Shown: piece by piece, positions 1 to 10,042 of the stretch
Position numbering within the stretch: position 1 is the first letter of the stretch
How the letters are laid out: every line of letters begins with the position of its first letter
Origin: Agrocybe praecox
Taxonomy: Eukaryota > Basidiomycota > Agaricomycetes > Agaricales > Agrocybaceae
NCBI GenBank assembly: GCA_964017145.1
Contig: OZ024844.1
Span: forward strand, 2,852,001 to 2,916,000
Length of the DNA stretch: 64,000 bases
Direction: 5' to 3'
Program-made: the position numbers and the translations under genes
Notes under the pieces: model-generated
Database searches by the model: none
Seen by the model: the letters and a program-made list of their open reading frames with translations, nothing else
What the model was told of the DNA's origin: nothing

Positions 1-481
1 CTTGTAACCTCTGTTTAATGATGCTCGCCATTCGAGGGCCATTTCCATTGGTCGAGATCATGATTTGCAAAGGACCATCGCGTATTTGAGCACCGAAATA
101 AAAATCGCAAAGGTCGGGAATGTCGGCAGCGTTTACAGGAATTCGCTTTTCGCGGCTCATTTCGACAATTGTGCGAGAAAGCTCGTTGTTATCCAGTGCA
201 GTAAGAATCATATCCATACCGTCCAGCTCTTCCGGACCATTGAAGAGTCTATCTCGGTGTGTGATGCAGTCACTCCTGAGATCGATGAAGAGCTTGGTTC
301 GAGGATGAAGTCCTGCTGCTGGGGCGAGGACTGTGATATGAGCGTCGGCAGTAAGGATGGACTCGACTCTTTGCGAAGCAACTTCTCCACCTCCTACTAT
401 GAGGACATTCTTTTTCTTAAGCTGCCATGCAATCAAGAGGGATCCTCCGCCTAGGTTCTTTATTTTGAGTTCATTGTCCAT
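1..481 (-). CDS. MET8: Met8-type siroheme synthase (precorrin-2 dehydrogenase / sirohydrochlorin ferrochelatase), 3' end cut by window edge
   Basis: The reverse strand reads open from an ATG at 481 to the window edge, about 160 codons without an intron. The N-terminus holds a Rossmann NAD-binding motif, VLIVGGGEVASQRVESIL, then a stretch with NAADIPDLCDF. In the Met8 family the Asp of the NAAD segment is the catalytic residue for both dehydrogenation and iron insertion. The product converts precorrin-2 to siroheme, the cofactor of sulfite (and nitrite) reductase, in the cytosol. The helical C-terminal half lies outside the window. The start is the first ATG before the conserved GGGSLLIAWQLKKK segment. 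The next gene starts divergently at 640, so the two share about 160 bp of promoter. The family call is firm; completeness cannot be judged. Confidence 0.9.
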   Translation of the reverse strand, partial: MDNELKIKNLGGGSLLIAWQLKKKNVLIVGGGEVASQRVESILTADAHITVLAPAAGLHPRTKLFIDLRSDCITHRDRLFNGPEELDGMDMILTALDNNELSRTIVEMSREKRIPVNAADIPDLCDFYFGAQIRDGPLQIMISTNGNGPRMASIIKQRLQ

Positions 482-639
482 GATGGAGGTAATGGTGTAA
501 AGAGGTGTCTGCTTCCGGGCCGAGTAATGCACATGCTTTGTCAGCAGCATATTGTGGCCTTTGCCCTCCGAGTCTGAAGTTGAATACTAGTTGGAACTCT
601 CGACTCGACGTCGTCTACTTTTTCACTTTCTCTTCTGTG

Positions 640-1927
640 ATGCCTCCCAAAGCTGATATCAATAAAGCTGGATGGGAACAGAGTGAATTCCCTATCCTCT
701 GCGAAACATGCAAGTCCTTACTCATTGGCATGTCTGGCTACTAGGTTAAGCTAATTCTCCAACTGCAGGTTTGGGTGACAATCCATTTATCCGAATGGTC
801 TGTATCTTTAAAAAAAAAAAAGTTACCGGAACAAGTGCTGATAACTATCTCTACAGTCTAAGCAGGAGTACGGCCGGTCATGCGGTACATGTGCACGTCC
901 TTTCACCGTGTTTCGATGGAATCCCGGCTCTGGTGCTCGCTTCAAAACAACCGTCATCTGCCAAACGTGCGCCAAAATCAAGAACGTCTGTCAAACTTGC
1001 CTGCTCGACTTGGAGTACGGACTTCCTACGCAAGTTAGAGATACAGCCCTTGGACTACAAAATGAAGCACCGACGAGTGACATAAATAGGGAGTACTATG
1101 CTCAAAATATGGAAGGAAAAGTGCGTAGAATGCTCTCAATCTTGGTGAACGTGTTGAAATTTATCATATCTATGTTTCAACCTTGAAGTTGGACGGCAAT
1201 AAATCAGGGCTTGATTCAGGTAGAGCAGCCTCCGCTGGAAAAGAGATGTTGAAACAACTCGCGAGGACGGACCCATATTACAAAAGAAATCGCCCCCACG
1301 TGTGTTCGTTTTTTGTGAAGGGAGAGTGCAAAAGAGGGTCAGATTGTCCATACCGACACGAAAAACCAGTGGACAACGAATTGGCTCACCAGAACATGCA
1401 AGATCGATACCACGGGAAGAATGATCCCGTTGCTCGCAAGATCATGTCTACTCACGCCGAAGCCCAAGGTCTTAAACTTCCAGAAGACACAGCGATTGTG
1501 AGTATCCATTGAATCTTAGTTGAAACTCAAAATTTTAATGCATTCAATCATGAAGACATCTCTATTCCTTTCTTCCCTCCCAGCAACTTCGACTGAACTA
1601 AGCATTCGCACCCATGTTTTGCGATCACTGCCAAGCATTCAGGCAACTCAACTCAAGTCCATTGTTCACATCGAGAAAACGAGGTTCGTAATCCTTTCCG
1701 ACTGGACGTTTAGCGCCTGTCACCTAACCATCTATGACAGATGTGCTTTTGTCAACTTTAAAGAACGCGCAGTGGCTGAGACCGCAGCTCAGGCTTGGGC
1801 TAATGGCTTGGAGATAGATGGCGAGCGTGTTACCATAAAATGGGGGCGCAGCAAACCAAAGCCTGCAGCAAACCCCGCGGGTCTTTCCTCAGAGGCAACA
1901 CCTGCCGTTACGGCTTCTGCATCATAG
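640..1927 (+). CDS. SLT11: Pre-mRNA-splicing factor SLT11/ECM2 (RBM22 family)
   Basis: Six exons: 640-709, 769-797, 857-1120, 1189-1497, 1556-1683, 1741-1927, giving 328 aa. The N-terminus starts [13 protein letters not shown] and has paired CxxC zinc ligands (CETC, CGTC, CQTC, CQTC). A CCCH finger follows ([19 protein letters not shown]), then a C-terminal RRM with the segment [15 protein letters not shown]. This is the RBM22/Cwc2-like order known to contact U6 snRNA and the intron near the catalytic centre of the activated spliceosome. The first intron uses a GC donor (GCAAGT) inside the Cys codon of CETC; a GT-only model loses this finger. Intron 2 contains a run of A near 811-822. The C-terminal tail is Ala/Pro-rich. 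No close alternative is apparent. Confidence 0.93.
710..768 (+). other. GC-AG intron 1 of SLT11
   Basis: The donor is GCAAGT and the acceptor is ctgcag. Splicing T|GT rebuilds a Cys codon and yields [13 protein letters not shown], the expected zinc-ligand context of this family. No GT donor nearby restores this frame. Confidence 0.8.
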
Positions 1928-2280
1928 TTTTACTCGTGTAGAATATTCTTTCATGTATTTTATTCATTCCATGTACATGTAATCACTTTGCGTTTCTGAA
2001 TGATGAAATTTTTGCGAGGTTAGTGCAAGTCGTATGCAAGCATTTTATTTTTTGCGCAGATAGTTTCATTAAGGCAAAAAATTATGTTTGAGACATCCTT
2101 CTAGGTATACATCGAGTAGAGTATAATTAACTTCCGACAAAACTATAACTAACGGAGATGTTGCCAAATTCATTAACCTGAACGGCGTGCATTCTTTACA
2201 ATAATTGGTTGTCCGTGGTCCAATAAGTATAGAGTAAGAATCCCCCATTCTTCCAAATAATGACGGTATGGCAGTTGTGT

Positions 2281-3566
2281 TTAAGCCAATAGCCCACCCA
2301 CTGCCATGGATCCTAGCCAAGCGGCATAAGGGGTTAGAGCCAGCCCACCAGAACCTAAGGCACGTCCGAAATTCACGAGACCAGGGCCAGCTGGGGAAGA
2401 AGAAGAATGAAAATTCAGTTTAAATGAAATGACTATATGTAATGAGTTGATTGTCTTACGGCAAATTCCCGCCATCCCCCACCCGATACCAAAGATAGTT
2501 GATCCAATTAGAAGCCTTGAAGTGATCTCCCCACCTCGAGGGATCGACCACTTACCCCCTAGGCGGGGTATTTCTTTTCCGCGAGTGCATTGATAAAGAG
2601 GTATACCGAGAGACAGTGCTCCTACAGCGACAAGAGCGAGCGAGGGGTCAAAGCCGCGATGGATTGGAAGAATGAGGAAGGAAAGGACACGCGATGCTTC
2701 GCTCAAGTTGGATAGCCGCAATGCAAGGGCAAATTGGATGCTCGTTGCAAGGTAGGTAAACAAGCGCAGAGCACTGCGCGGTGGAGCAGGACGAGGTGTT
2801 TCCGATTCGGATTTCGCGTCATGTTCGGAAGTGGGGTTCTACAGAACTATTACTTCTCTGTTCACAGGGCACTAAAATTGGGGCGTACCAAAACGTAGAG
2901 AAGGGCAGAAAGTGCCAAAGGTATGCTTTGAAGGGCCAAAAGCTTGATATCTGCAGCTCCGACTGACCAATTTATTGCCCCGACAGCAGGTAGATCCTGG
3001 TGCAAAACCTGGGTAGTGGCCAAACCAGCCACGAAAAACGTCGCGGTCGCGATAATTGAGCTGAAGCGAAGGCATCAGTGACGCGACGATAAACATAGTA
3101 TAAAGGGAAGCGTACCGAATGGAGAATCGCGAAACCCCACATATCATATGTCTTCGCAACAACAATACGATGAAACACTTGTTTCTCTATCTTGCAGTTC
3201 ACACTCACCCAGATGTGCAGCCATTAGCCAGCTACATACGCGTGGCATCAGCATGACAAGCTTAAGGCGCCGAGGGCCATTGTAGCAGCGCACCTTAGTG
3301 CCGAGTCCGACCAAGAAGCCTGAGATGATGACCTTGGGAAGTGCAATTGATAGATTTGCAGAGCCTGTACCTTCCAACTTGGCGACTAGAATACCGCCTA
3401 AAATGAGGCCGGCGGCCCCAGCGAGTCCTTCGACGCTGCCCTCAACGGCGCTATGGATAAAACCAGATATACCAAAGACATTTCCATTTAAAAGTAAGAG
3501 CTCATGGGCTGCAACGGGGATACACAGACCACCAATTAGAGCCTTGAGGGGCGTTGGATTTGCCAT
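2281..3566 (-). CDS. YeeE/YedE (DUF395) family sulfur-compound transporter, integral membrane protein
   Basis: Six exons (3294-3566, 3209-3231, 3116-3151, 3060-2889, 2838-2460, 2390-2281) give 330 aa. The protein is strongly hydrophobic with about nine or ten membrane segments. It carries both family signatures: GLGTKLANGCTSGHMICG in the middle and GWGMAGICPGPGLVNFG near the C-terminus, whose conserved Cys residues are thought to guide thiosulfate/sulfide-type sulfur through YeeE. A 23-nt exon encodes LANGCTSG. A polar loop (residues about 170-200) links the two halves. The start is the only in-frame ATG ahead of the first membrane segment. Substrate is not proven in fungi. MET8, a sulfite-reduction gene, lies 2.8 kb away. 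Confidence 0.85.
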
Positions 3567-3692
3567 TCCAAGGGGGAAGAAAGAAAAGAAAAGAATGGGA
3601 TAAAATTGTACATCGGGGGCAGCATTTATTTAAACTCAAAAAGACATCTTCCGTGCACACTGCAATGATGTCCGACATATCGAGAAAGGTGA

Positions 3693-5558
3693 TCACGTGC
3701 TATCTTCTATTTCTAGCTCTTGCACCGGCGGCTGAGTCAGCACCTGTTCTCTGACTTGCTCCGGTACAAGTCCTTGAGCTTCACTTTTTTCTAGGCACTT
3801 GCCTATCATCCAACGCCACCGCGTGTGTCCTTCAACTTCCTCGCATAGAATATTTTCGACTCCTTTCACGTCCACCCTCTCAAGCCCAGCAACCTTCCAT
3901 GTCGCGTCTGACATCCGGGTCAGAACAGCGAGCACGTAATCGTCGTTTGAATATCCGTTTACAAGTCTGCCGGAAACTACTCGTCGTATACCAACCCATT
4001 TTTCTGGCTCTGCGCTCACAGGAGTTCCATATAAGAAGACATCTTGTATCAAATGTGCCGTTTTCGAAGGTGGCAGTGACGCGAGGTGTTTGAGTGCCTC
4101 GAATATCACAAGGGAGCCGAGGGAGTAACCTGTAAGGGTTACAGGTCTATTCCCGAAAGCCCTATTTGCAAGCAAATCACCCAAGACTGCCCCCGTTTTT
4201 ATTGCAAGAGCTCGTGCATTCATCCATGGGTTATCTTTAGGGATGCTCAATATCGTCATAACAGGTTAGCAGAAAGAACCGACCTATAATTTGACCCACT
4301 TTCAGCAGGACCAGTGGCGCAAGTGAATTCATAACCGTTGCAAAGACTGTACGCCTGATAACTTCTAATTTGACAAGCTTCATTGCGTGTGATTTTATCA
4401 AGGTCATCAACGCGTCCGACAGTTGTTCAAGGGCTTCGATTTCCTAGCAAACCACGATTGTCAGACTTATTCATAACTATATGAAAGACTTACCCATTGA
4501 AGCGCAAACGTGTCGTTATCCCCGTCGAATATCTTCCATGGTGCTATCACATCGTCTCGCTTTTCCAGCCAGCCACTTACGCACAACCTCACGCCGAGAG
4601 CATCGTACCCCTTCTCTTTACTTCCCACCGGTAACAACGCCAGATCGCTAACCTCCTTCGTATGTCGTTCAACCATAGCTGCGGTAGACCTTGCACCGTA
4701 TACTCCAAACAACGCTCCGCAGACCACTGAAGATCCCGCAAGTCCGCTCGCTAGTAATCCCACCACAGAACCTCCAACCCCCAACCACCCCAGTGCTGTC
4801 GTTACACCCGCACCGATGAATGGGGCAGCTAGTCCTCCTGTGACACCAACAAGGATTCCTCCTGCAACAGCTCCAAGGCCTATCCCCACCATCCTCAGAG
4901 TCTTTCCTCGGTCAGCATGTGTAGATTTTGCCGCTTCCGCCTGTTTCTGAGCCTCCTCAATTGCGTGTTGTGGGTTCTTCAGCGTTGTTATGATGGCAGA
5001 CTCATCAAGTGGTGCGATAGTCAAGAGAAAGGCCCGTGTGCGTGCCGAATACTGCTTTGCGGTAGTGATATCTAGGAACAGTATCGTATTGAGGGTCTTC
5101 GCGATCTTTTCCTGCGAAGGCAGCTTGTCGATATCGCGTGTTGCTGTATCAGTCAGTGGTCCAATCTTCGGGCATTCTTCTGTACATCCGAACATGTGTT
5201 AAGCTAGTAAAATATCTACCATCTGGCAAATCGGCATACCTTTAGGCTTTCCATAACAGACAACCCAAGCTGTTTCTAGCAAGGATTGTGCCCATTTATT
5301 AATCTCGTTCTCGAATTCTCTTTTGATAAAAATCGCATTTCTATTACTCCCCGAACCTTGGGATTCGAAGACGGCGAAAAGAACGACGGTGTTGCGATAC
5401 TTGGCTAACTGTCGGAAGATATGGTGAAAGACTGTTGACTTCTGCTCGTCTGTCAGATCCGTTGGGGGTGTTATTTTCTCCAGATGGCTGGCCATTCCAC
5501 TGTCCAGTGGGAAGAAGAGAAGGCTTCTATTTGGTTTTGAATGTTTAACCGTTTGCAT
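3693..5558 (-). CDS. DUF726/TMCO4-like alpha/beta-hydrolase membrane protein (yeast Mil1/YFL034W family)
   Basis: Four exons (5558-5240, 5179-4494, 4443-4284, 4234-3693) give 568 aa. A helical N-terminus (PPTDLTDEQKS) is followed by a long Gly/Ala-rich hydrophobic segment near residues 220-285 that should insert as membrane hairpins. An alpha/beta-hydrolase core comes next, with the nucleophile elbow TGYSLGSLVIFEAL (Ser about 426). Candidate acid and base residues are in NGYSNDDYVL and EVEGHTRW. This order is that of DUF726/TMCO4 proteins; yeast Mil1 has been linked to clathrin adaptor traffic. A downstream in-frame Met at 5495 (MASHLEKI) is an alternative start. Enzyme activity is inferred only from the GxSxG motif. 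Confidence 0.85.
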
Positions 5559-5581
5559 AGCCCAGAGTAATAATATTATGC

Positions 5582-5587
5582 CACGTG
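5582..5587. promoter_or_regulatory. CACGTG E-box 24 bp upstream of the DUF726 gene start
   Basis: A perfect CACGTG palindrome lies just upstream of the start codon at 5558 (- strand). It is a candidate bHLH/Cbf1-type site by sequence only. Confidence 0.25.
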
Positions 5588-5788
5588 CAATACTTCGGCG
5601 TATATGTACGGGTGTCAGGGATGTATGTTTTTTTAGTAGATGAAGCGCAGTCCTTGATGAGTATCAATCAGATTATTAGCATATATCCTATAGTTGTGTC
5701 CGTGATGAAAGTATGTTACAAAGTCAAGCAGTAAAATGAGTGATAAAACCATAACACGTAAGTGAAGTCTAGTCAGTGCCTGGAGTGT

Positions 5789-7290
5789 CTATTGCCCGCC
5801 GAGGAATTTCTGAAAGAAGGAAACATAAATGTCTCGGTGAGCGCCCAAAATCATTATTGACAGATCACTGTGGGGTAACTCACGCTTATATCTGAAGCTT
5901 GTAGAGGACACGGGAAGCTGAACTGATTGGATATCACTGGTGATATGGTGATGAGCGCAAAACGAATGCCCAACTACATGTGATGTCAATACCCGTCAGT
6001 CAACTAGTCACCGCTCAGACAGTTAATTTGTAACTCGTAACTGACCGTAATCTTGTAGTCGACATTGATGTTGGTTTTTTGTGCTGTTGTAACTCCACAC
6101 TTAACGGCGAGATCACTAATGATTTTACCGTTCGGGTCTGCCGTGCTGTTATAATTCAGCTGGAAAGGGAAAGTGAAGTTGGTCTGTGTGTTTGATTTAA
6201 AGACGATATTGTCTGTGGTGCCTCCTCCAACAGATGTTTCATCAATGGGGTAGAATATCTGGAAGGCGGTGTTACTATGGAAGACGAGGGAAAGCGCTTG
6301 AAACAAACCTCCGCTTGGATCTTCTTGAAAGCGACTGAAAAGTAGTTGGGATTGCTGACTCTGAGAACAAAGCTCAGAACGTTACAAGAACTACGCATGG
6401 ATTATAATACGTACGAAATGTCGACACCCAAGTTGATTTGAATGCCATCACTAGTTTGTTGGATCTACGATCATTTGAGAAGGAGCTATTGTAGATAATC
6501 AGAAATACTTACAGAATTTCCATTGACGGACATCGTCTGAACGTTCCCAATCGTTATGCTAGGAGGGCGAATCCACTAGAATCATTTTTCAGTATGATTA
6601 CTTGATATAAGAACCTCTATGAGAGACGAACCAGAGCAAGAGAAAGAACGATTCCGATAATCAAAAAAACAGCAGTCATGAGAGAACAGCAGCATATTCT
6701 TCCTGCGCAACGTCCTCGTCCTCCCTTGTAGAACAGACTATCAACAGAAAGCCCCAAAAGTAAACGTAAAACAGACGCACCTTAGTCCACAAATTCCCCT
6801 GATGATCATAACGATACTCCTTCATAGATTTGGGATTTTTCTCCCTATAAAAAGTTTAGTCAACTTGAGAACCTAACGGTAAAACTTAAAACTGGATTCA
6901 CTGGAGCTGGAGCGCCATCGGCACCGTCGGAGTGAATTCACCCTGTTCAAATCCACTGTAATGTTTCCGAACAGGACTGACTGCTACGGAGGGTCTTTCG
7001 CTCTTTGAAAGTGTCGACTTCTGAGTACCCGTTCTCTGCGTTGGGGGATAATTGTTGTTCATCTGTTGGCCGCTGTAGCCATAATCAGGCTCTTCGTATC
7101 GCTGCTCGTCCGAGTATGTTTGCGCATTTGAGGTATATGGGTTGTATTCTCGGTCGCCCATGGTGTCGTAGGCCTGCTGTGGTCGGGTGTCAGAATACCC
7201 ATGCACCGGCTCAGCCGCTGCATAATGAGTTTGGTTATCTGGGTAGTACTTATTACTCCCTCCAGCAGCGTAAGGATCTCGGTAGGACAT
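5789..7290 (-). CDS. LEA2-domain (WHy-like) single-pass membrane protein
   Basis: Nine exons: 7290-6902, 6844-6781, 6724-6632, 6575-6513, 6464-6415, 6360-6309, 6258-6046, 5973-5884, 5809-5789, giving 344 aa. The first 130 residues are Tyr/Gln/Asn/Pro-rich and disordered. A conserved juxtamembrane segment (KEYRYDHQGNLWTKGGRGR) leads into one membrane helix (MTAVFLIIGIVLSLAL). A C-terminal beta-rich LEA2 domain follows, with WIRPPSITIG, VSNPNYFSVAFKKI and ISNQFSFPCPL. The layout is type II with an external LEA2 domain. Fungal LEA2 proteins are mostly uncharacterised; a desiccation or cell-surface role is only inference from plants. The last exon is 21 nt and encodes KFLGGQ plus stop. An apparent frameshift near 6300 is explained by a 50-nt intron (6259-6308). 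Confidence 0.82.
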
Positions 7291-7608
7291 GATAAGTTAT
7301 TGGTTTAAAGTCGTGAAAGGAGGGATGATCGTAACAAGGACAGATGTATTTGTATGAAGGGAAAGGAGAAGAAGGGTGTATGATGTTACGCAGCAAGCGG
7401 CGAGGCTATGATGACGACCGGAATGTATTTTTGGCCTTGGCAAACGCCGAACAAAGGTGTGCAGTCAAACTCTGGGCACTGAGCGCCGCTGAGCAGTCAT
7501 ACTACACATGCCAAGCTCACTCTTACACTTGTTGCGTAGAAAGAAATAACGAGAACCCGTATATTCAATGAAAAAAATACAACAACCAACTTGCGTTGAG
7601 CGAAAGAA
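7291..7608. other. Intergenic, 318 bp
   Basis: This stretch should hold the promoter of the LEA2 gene (start 7290, - strand) and the 3' UTR of the upstream RING gene (stop 7609). No convincing coding exon, repeat or RNA gene was seen. Confidence 0.5.
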
Positions 7609-9344
7609 TTAACTAAATCCACTTCGTTGACCAAGATTAGAGACGAACGGCGTTCTTTGGCCTGGTGTATTTCCACTGGGAAGGGCCCCAGATGCCCGTG
7701 AGATCTCTCGTGTTCCAAGAGGTATCTGCTTGTCTGAAGGTTCTGGGAAGAATCTACGGGACGCTGTTCCTCCGGATATTAATGTTGCAACGTTGTTGAC
7801 GGGTGCCTGCCATGAATCAATGTATTAACTCTGATGATCGCAATTGTCCTATACCTTATTAGACTGATGGACATGCTGAGGTGTGGGCGGAGGGCCCATA
7901 ACCTCCCGAGCGGCTGGAGCTCTTGAAGCGTTCGCAGTTTGTAGCGGAGGGACGAAGCGGGCAGGTTTGAATCGAGAAGATGAAGGATTTGAGGATTCAT
8001 TGTTTGACGAGCCCGACTGTTGGATCTGTTGGTCATTTTGCCTACCGTCGGCACGTTGAAAGATTCTTGGAGCTGTCTGAATATGGCTCGGTGCTGGGGC
8101 GCAGAATTTGTTGTTATCTTGAGGAACAAATGCATATTGTCTATTCGTATATAATCAGCCTCGTAACTTGAGGAAGAAACTGACCTTTGACTTACTCCAA
8201 CGGCCGACTTGATGCAGGCCGAGGTCCGTGACTGCTAAACAATCTTTTCCGTAAATATATGCGCAATTTTATCGGTCCCTACTTACCCAAAGGTCCGACT
8301 CGATGCTGAGCGATCCCCTAGTACACCATGCTGGTGATAGTATTCTGGCCTCTCTAGGGATGGAGCTGAGTGTTGGGATCGTCTGGGTTGTTCTTGCTGT
8401 TTGTAAACCGACAGTCCAGCAAGTTGCTGGCCGGGTAATAAAGTGAGCCTGTCAGGTGCTACGGGTGTTGTAATCGAACGAGGGCTTGAGTCAGTCCTTG
8501 GTCTCCTGTGCCTTGCATCAAACCTGACTTTGGGTCAGAATAGTCTCGCTGATATTCGATATAGCAACTCACTGGTGCGTATAGGCCATTTCTCTTTTTC
8601 CATTTGCGTTCAAATGATGAGAAACCTCACCACTGTGCATCCTACGCGTATCGTCTATTTGTTCTTGGTGATGTTCTATCTGGGGTTCTCTAGCCCTACT
8701 ACAAGATTCAAAGTATGTAGCCCGAAAGGCTACAGAGATCTCGAGAGCATTTACCTCTTCAACTCCTCGATTTCTTGTCTCAGGCGTTCCACAAGTTGCC
8801 TCAATTGTTGATGCCGTAGTTTATGATAGCGGATCTGAGCTGCCATTGCCTCTTGCTGGAACTAGATAGCAGAATATGTGCCAGAGATAAAAGCCATTGG
8901 AAAGGATCTGCTGAAGTTTGAGGTTCACCTTGGCCGCATGAGCAACTGATTCGAGGGAGAGCGGGATAGACTGGAACCATTCAGACATAGGCGCATCCAT
9001 CTACGCATCGCACGTCCTATAGTAAGTCAATGGATGGAGACATATCGATACTTTCACACCTCTCGATGGAGTGGTGCTAGTTGGATATCCTGGGCGCCGC
9101 ATTGACAGCAACTTCGGTCGGGACCTATTATGTTCACGACGTTTAAAAGACAATCAATCCAAAGGTTGTACACGTAGCAGACAGACAGACTCAGATGATT
9201 ATTGCAGATTATGTGTCCACACTCGGTAAGCCAAAAGGGAACTGTCGCAGACCCATTTTCCAGGCCGAAGGGCATTCGACATCTTGAGCAGCAAACGAAC
9301 TCCCAGAAATCGAAATCGGGAACACCAGGAGCACCATAAGACAT
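7609..9344 (-). CDS. RING/coiled-coil protein resembling Zip3/RNF212/HEI10 meiotic SUMO E3 ligases
   Basis: Nine exons (9344-9191, 9124-9060, 9000-8929, 8861-8755, 8695-8573, 8523-8287, 8234-8196, 8140-7855, 7806-7609) give about 426 aa. Residues about 18-66 form a compact RING: CCSRC, then ECGHIICNNH, then CCQCG. A helical segment follows (FQQEAMAAQIRYHKLRHQQL, then LRQLVERLRQEIEELK), then a long Ser/Pro/Arg-rich tail with many SP/TP sites. N-terminal RING, short coiled coil and Ser-rich tail is the architecture of Zip3/RNF212/HEI10, which mark crossover sites on meiotic chromosomes. The match is architectural and motif-based, so another RING ligase remains possible. Two acceptor choices (at exons 5 and 7) change the protein by one residue each. 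Confidence 0.72.
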
Positions 9345-10042
9345 TCTACGGATTATTAATAAACGCTGCGGAGTCGAACGGAAAATTTATAGGCAGGTTG
9401 GTGATGACCCTTAGTCCGAGTTGAGTTACTAGTAGTGCAGGACCTCTGGCGTGCTATCAAAGATCTTGATTCTTCTCATGGCCGTCACAGTCACGTGACA
9501 TGGTGATTACACGCGTCTATTCTTTCTGAGCGAAAGCTCATTAGAAGACAATCTTCTGATAAGTATATTACTATCAGCCGGCAGAGGCGATGTAAAACTC
9601 GAGGATTGTGTCCCAGACGGATGGTATGGTGATCATATTGGGTTATATATAATCACAACAACTATGACCATGTGGTTATAATGAAATCCGAACTGGGCGT
9701 CAAACCTGTCAAATATACCATGAGGCTGTCATATGCTTACTACGAAGAAAGTTATTATCATTCTGATATCACACCAGCAGCACTATCTCCACGTCCCTTA
9801 TATGTCTCATTCGTAAGAAAGAAGACAACCAACCTATATAAAAAACCTTCGGAACTCTGGTGAATTATACTCCTCATATTGTGCGCACAGGCTGCACTGG
9901 CAAGCACAGCTCACACCATCAATCAGATCTAGCGTTCACTGCAATGTACCACTTATAGTTACCCTTCCCCATCTTCCGGATATATAAAACTACTTGCTCG
10001 CGTTGCCCTTCTTTCCTGATCACCTTTACCTTCCAATACACT
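9345..10042. promoter_or_regulatory. Divergent intergenic region between the RING gene and the JmjC gene
   Basis: This 698-bp AT-rich stretch separates divergent starts at 9344 (-) and 10043 (+). It has a perfect 10-bp palindrome GTCACGTGAC at 9490-9499 containing a CACGTG E-box, 146 bp from the RING gene start. TA-rich segments lie near 9645 and 9835. No supported exon was found. Confidence 0.45.

Noticed and set aside
6259..6308. Apparent frameshift in the LEA2 gene between KKIQAE and the following frame
   Set aside because: A 50-nt intron with donor GTTTGT and acceptor ttccag joins AE to IFYPIDETSVGGG, the expected LEA2 sequence, so no mutation is needed.
9672..9863. 63-codon frame in the divergent promoter of the JmjC gene
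   Set aside because: AT-rich promoter sequence with no homology signal.
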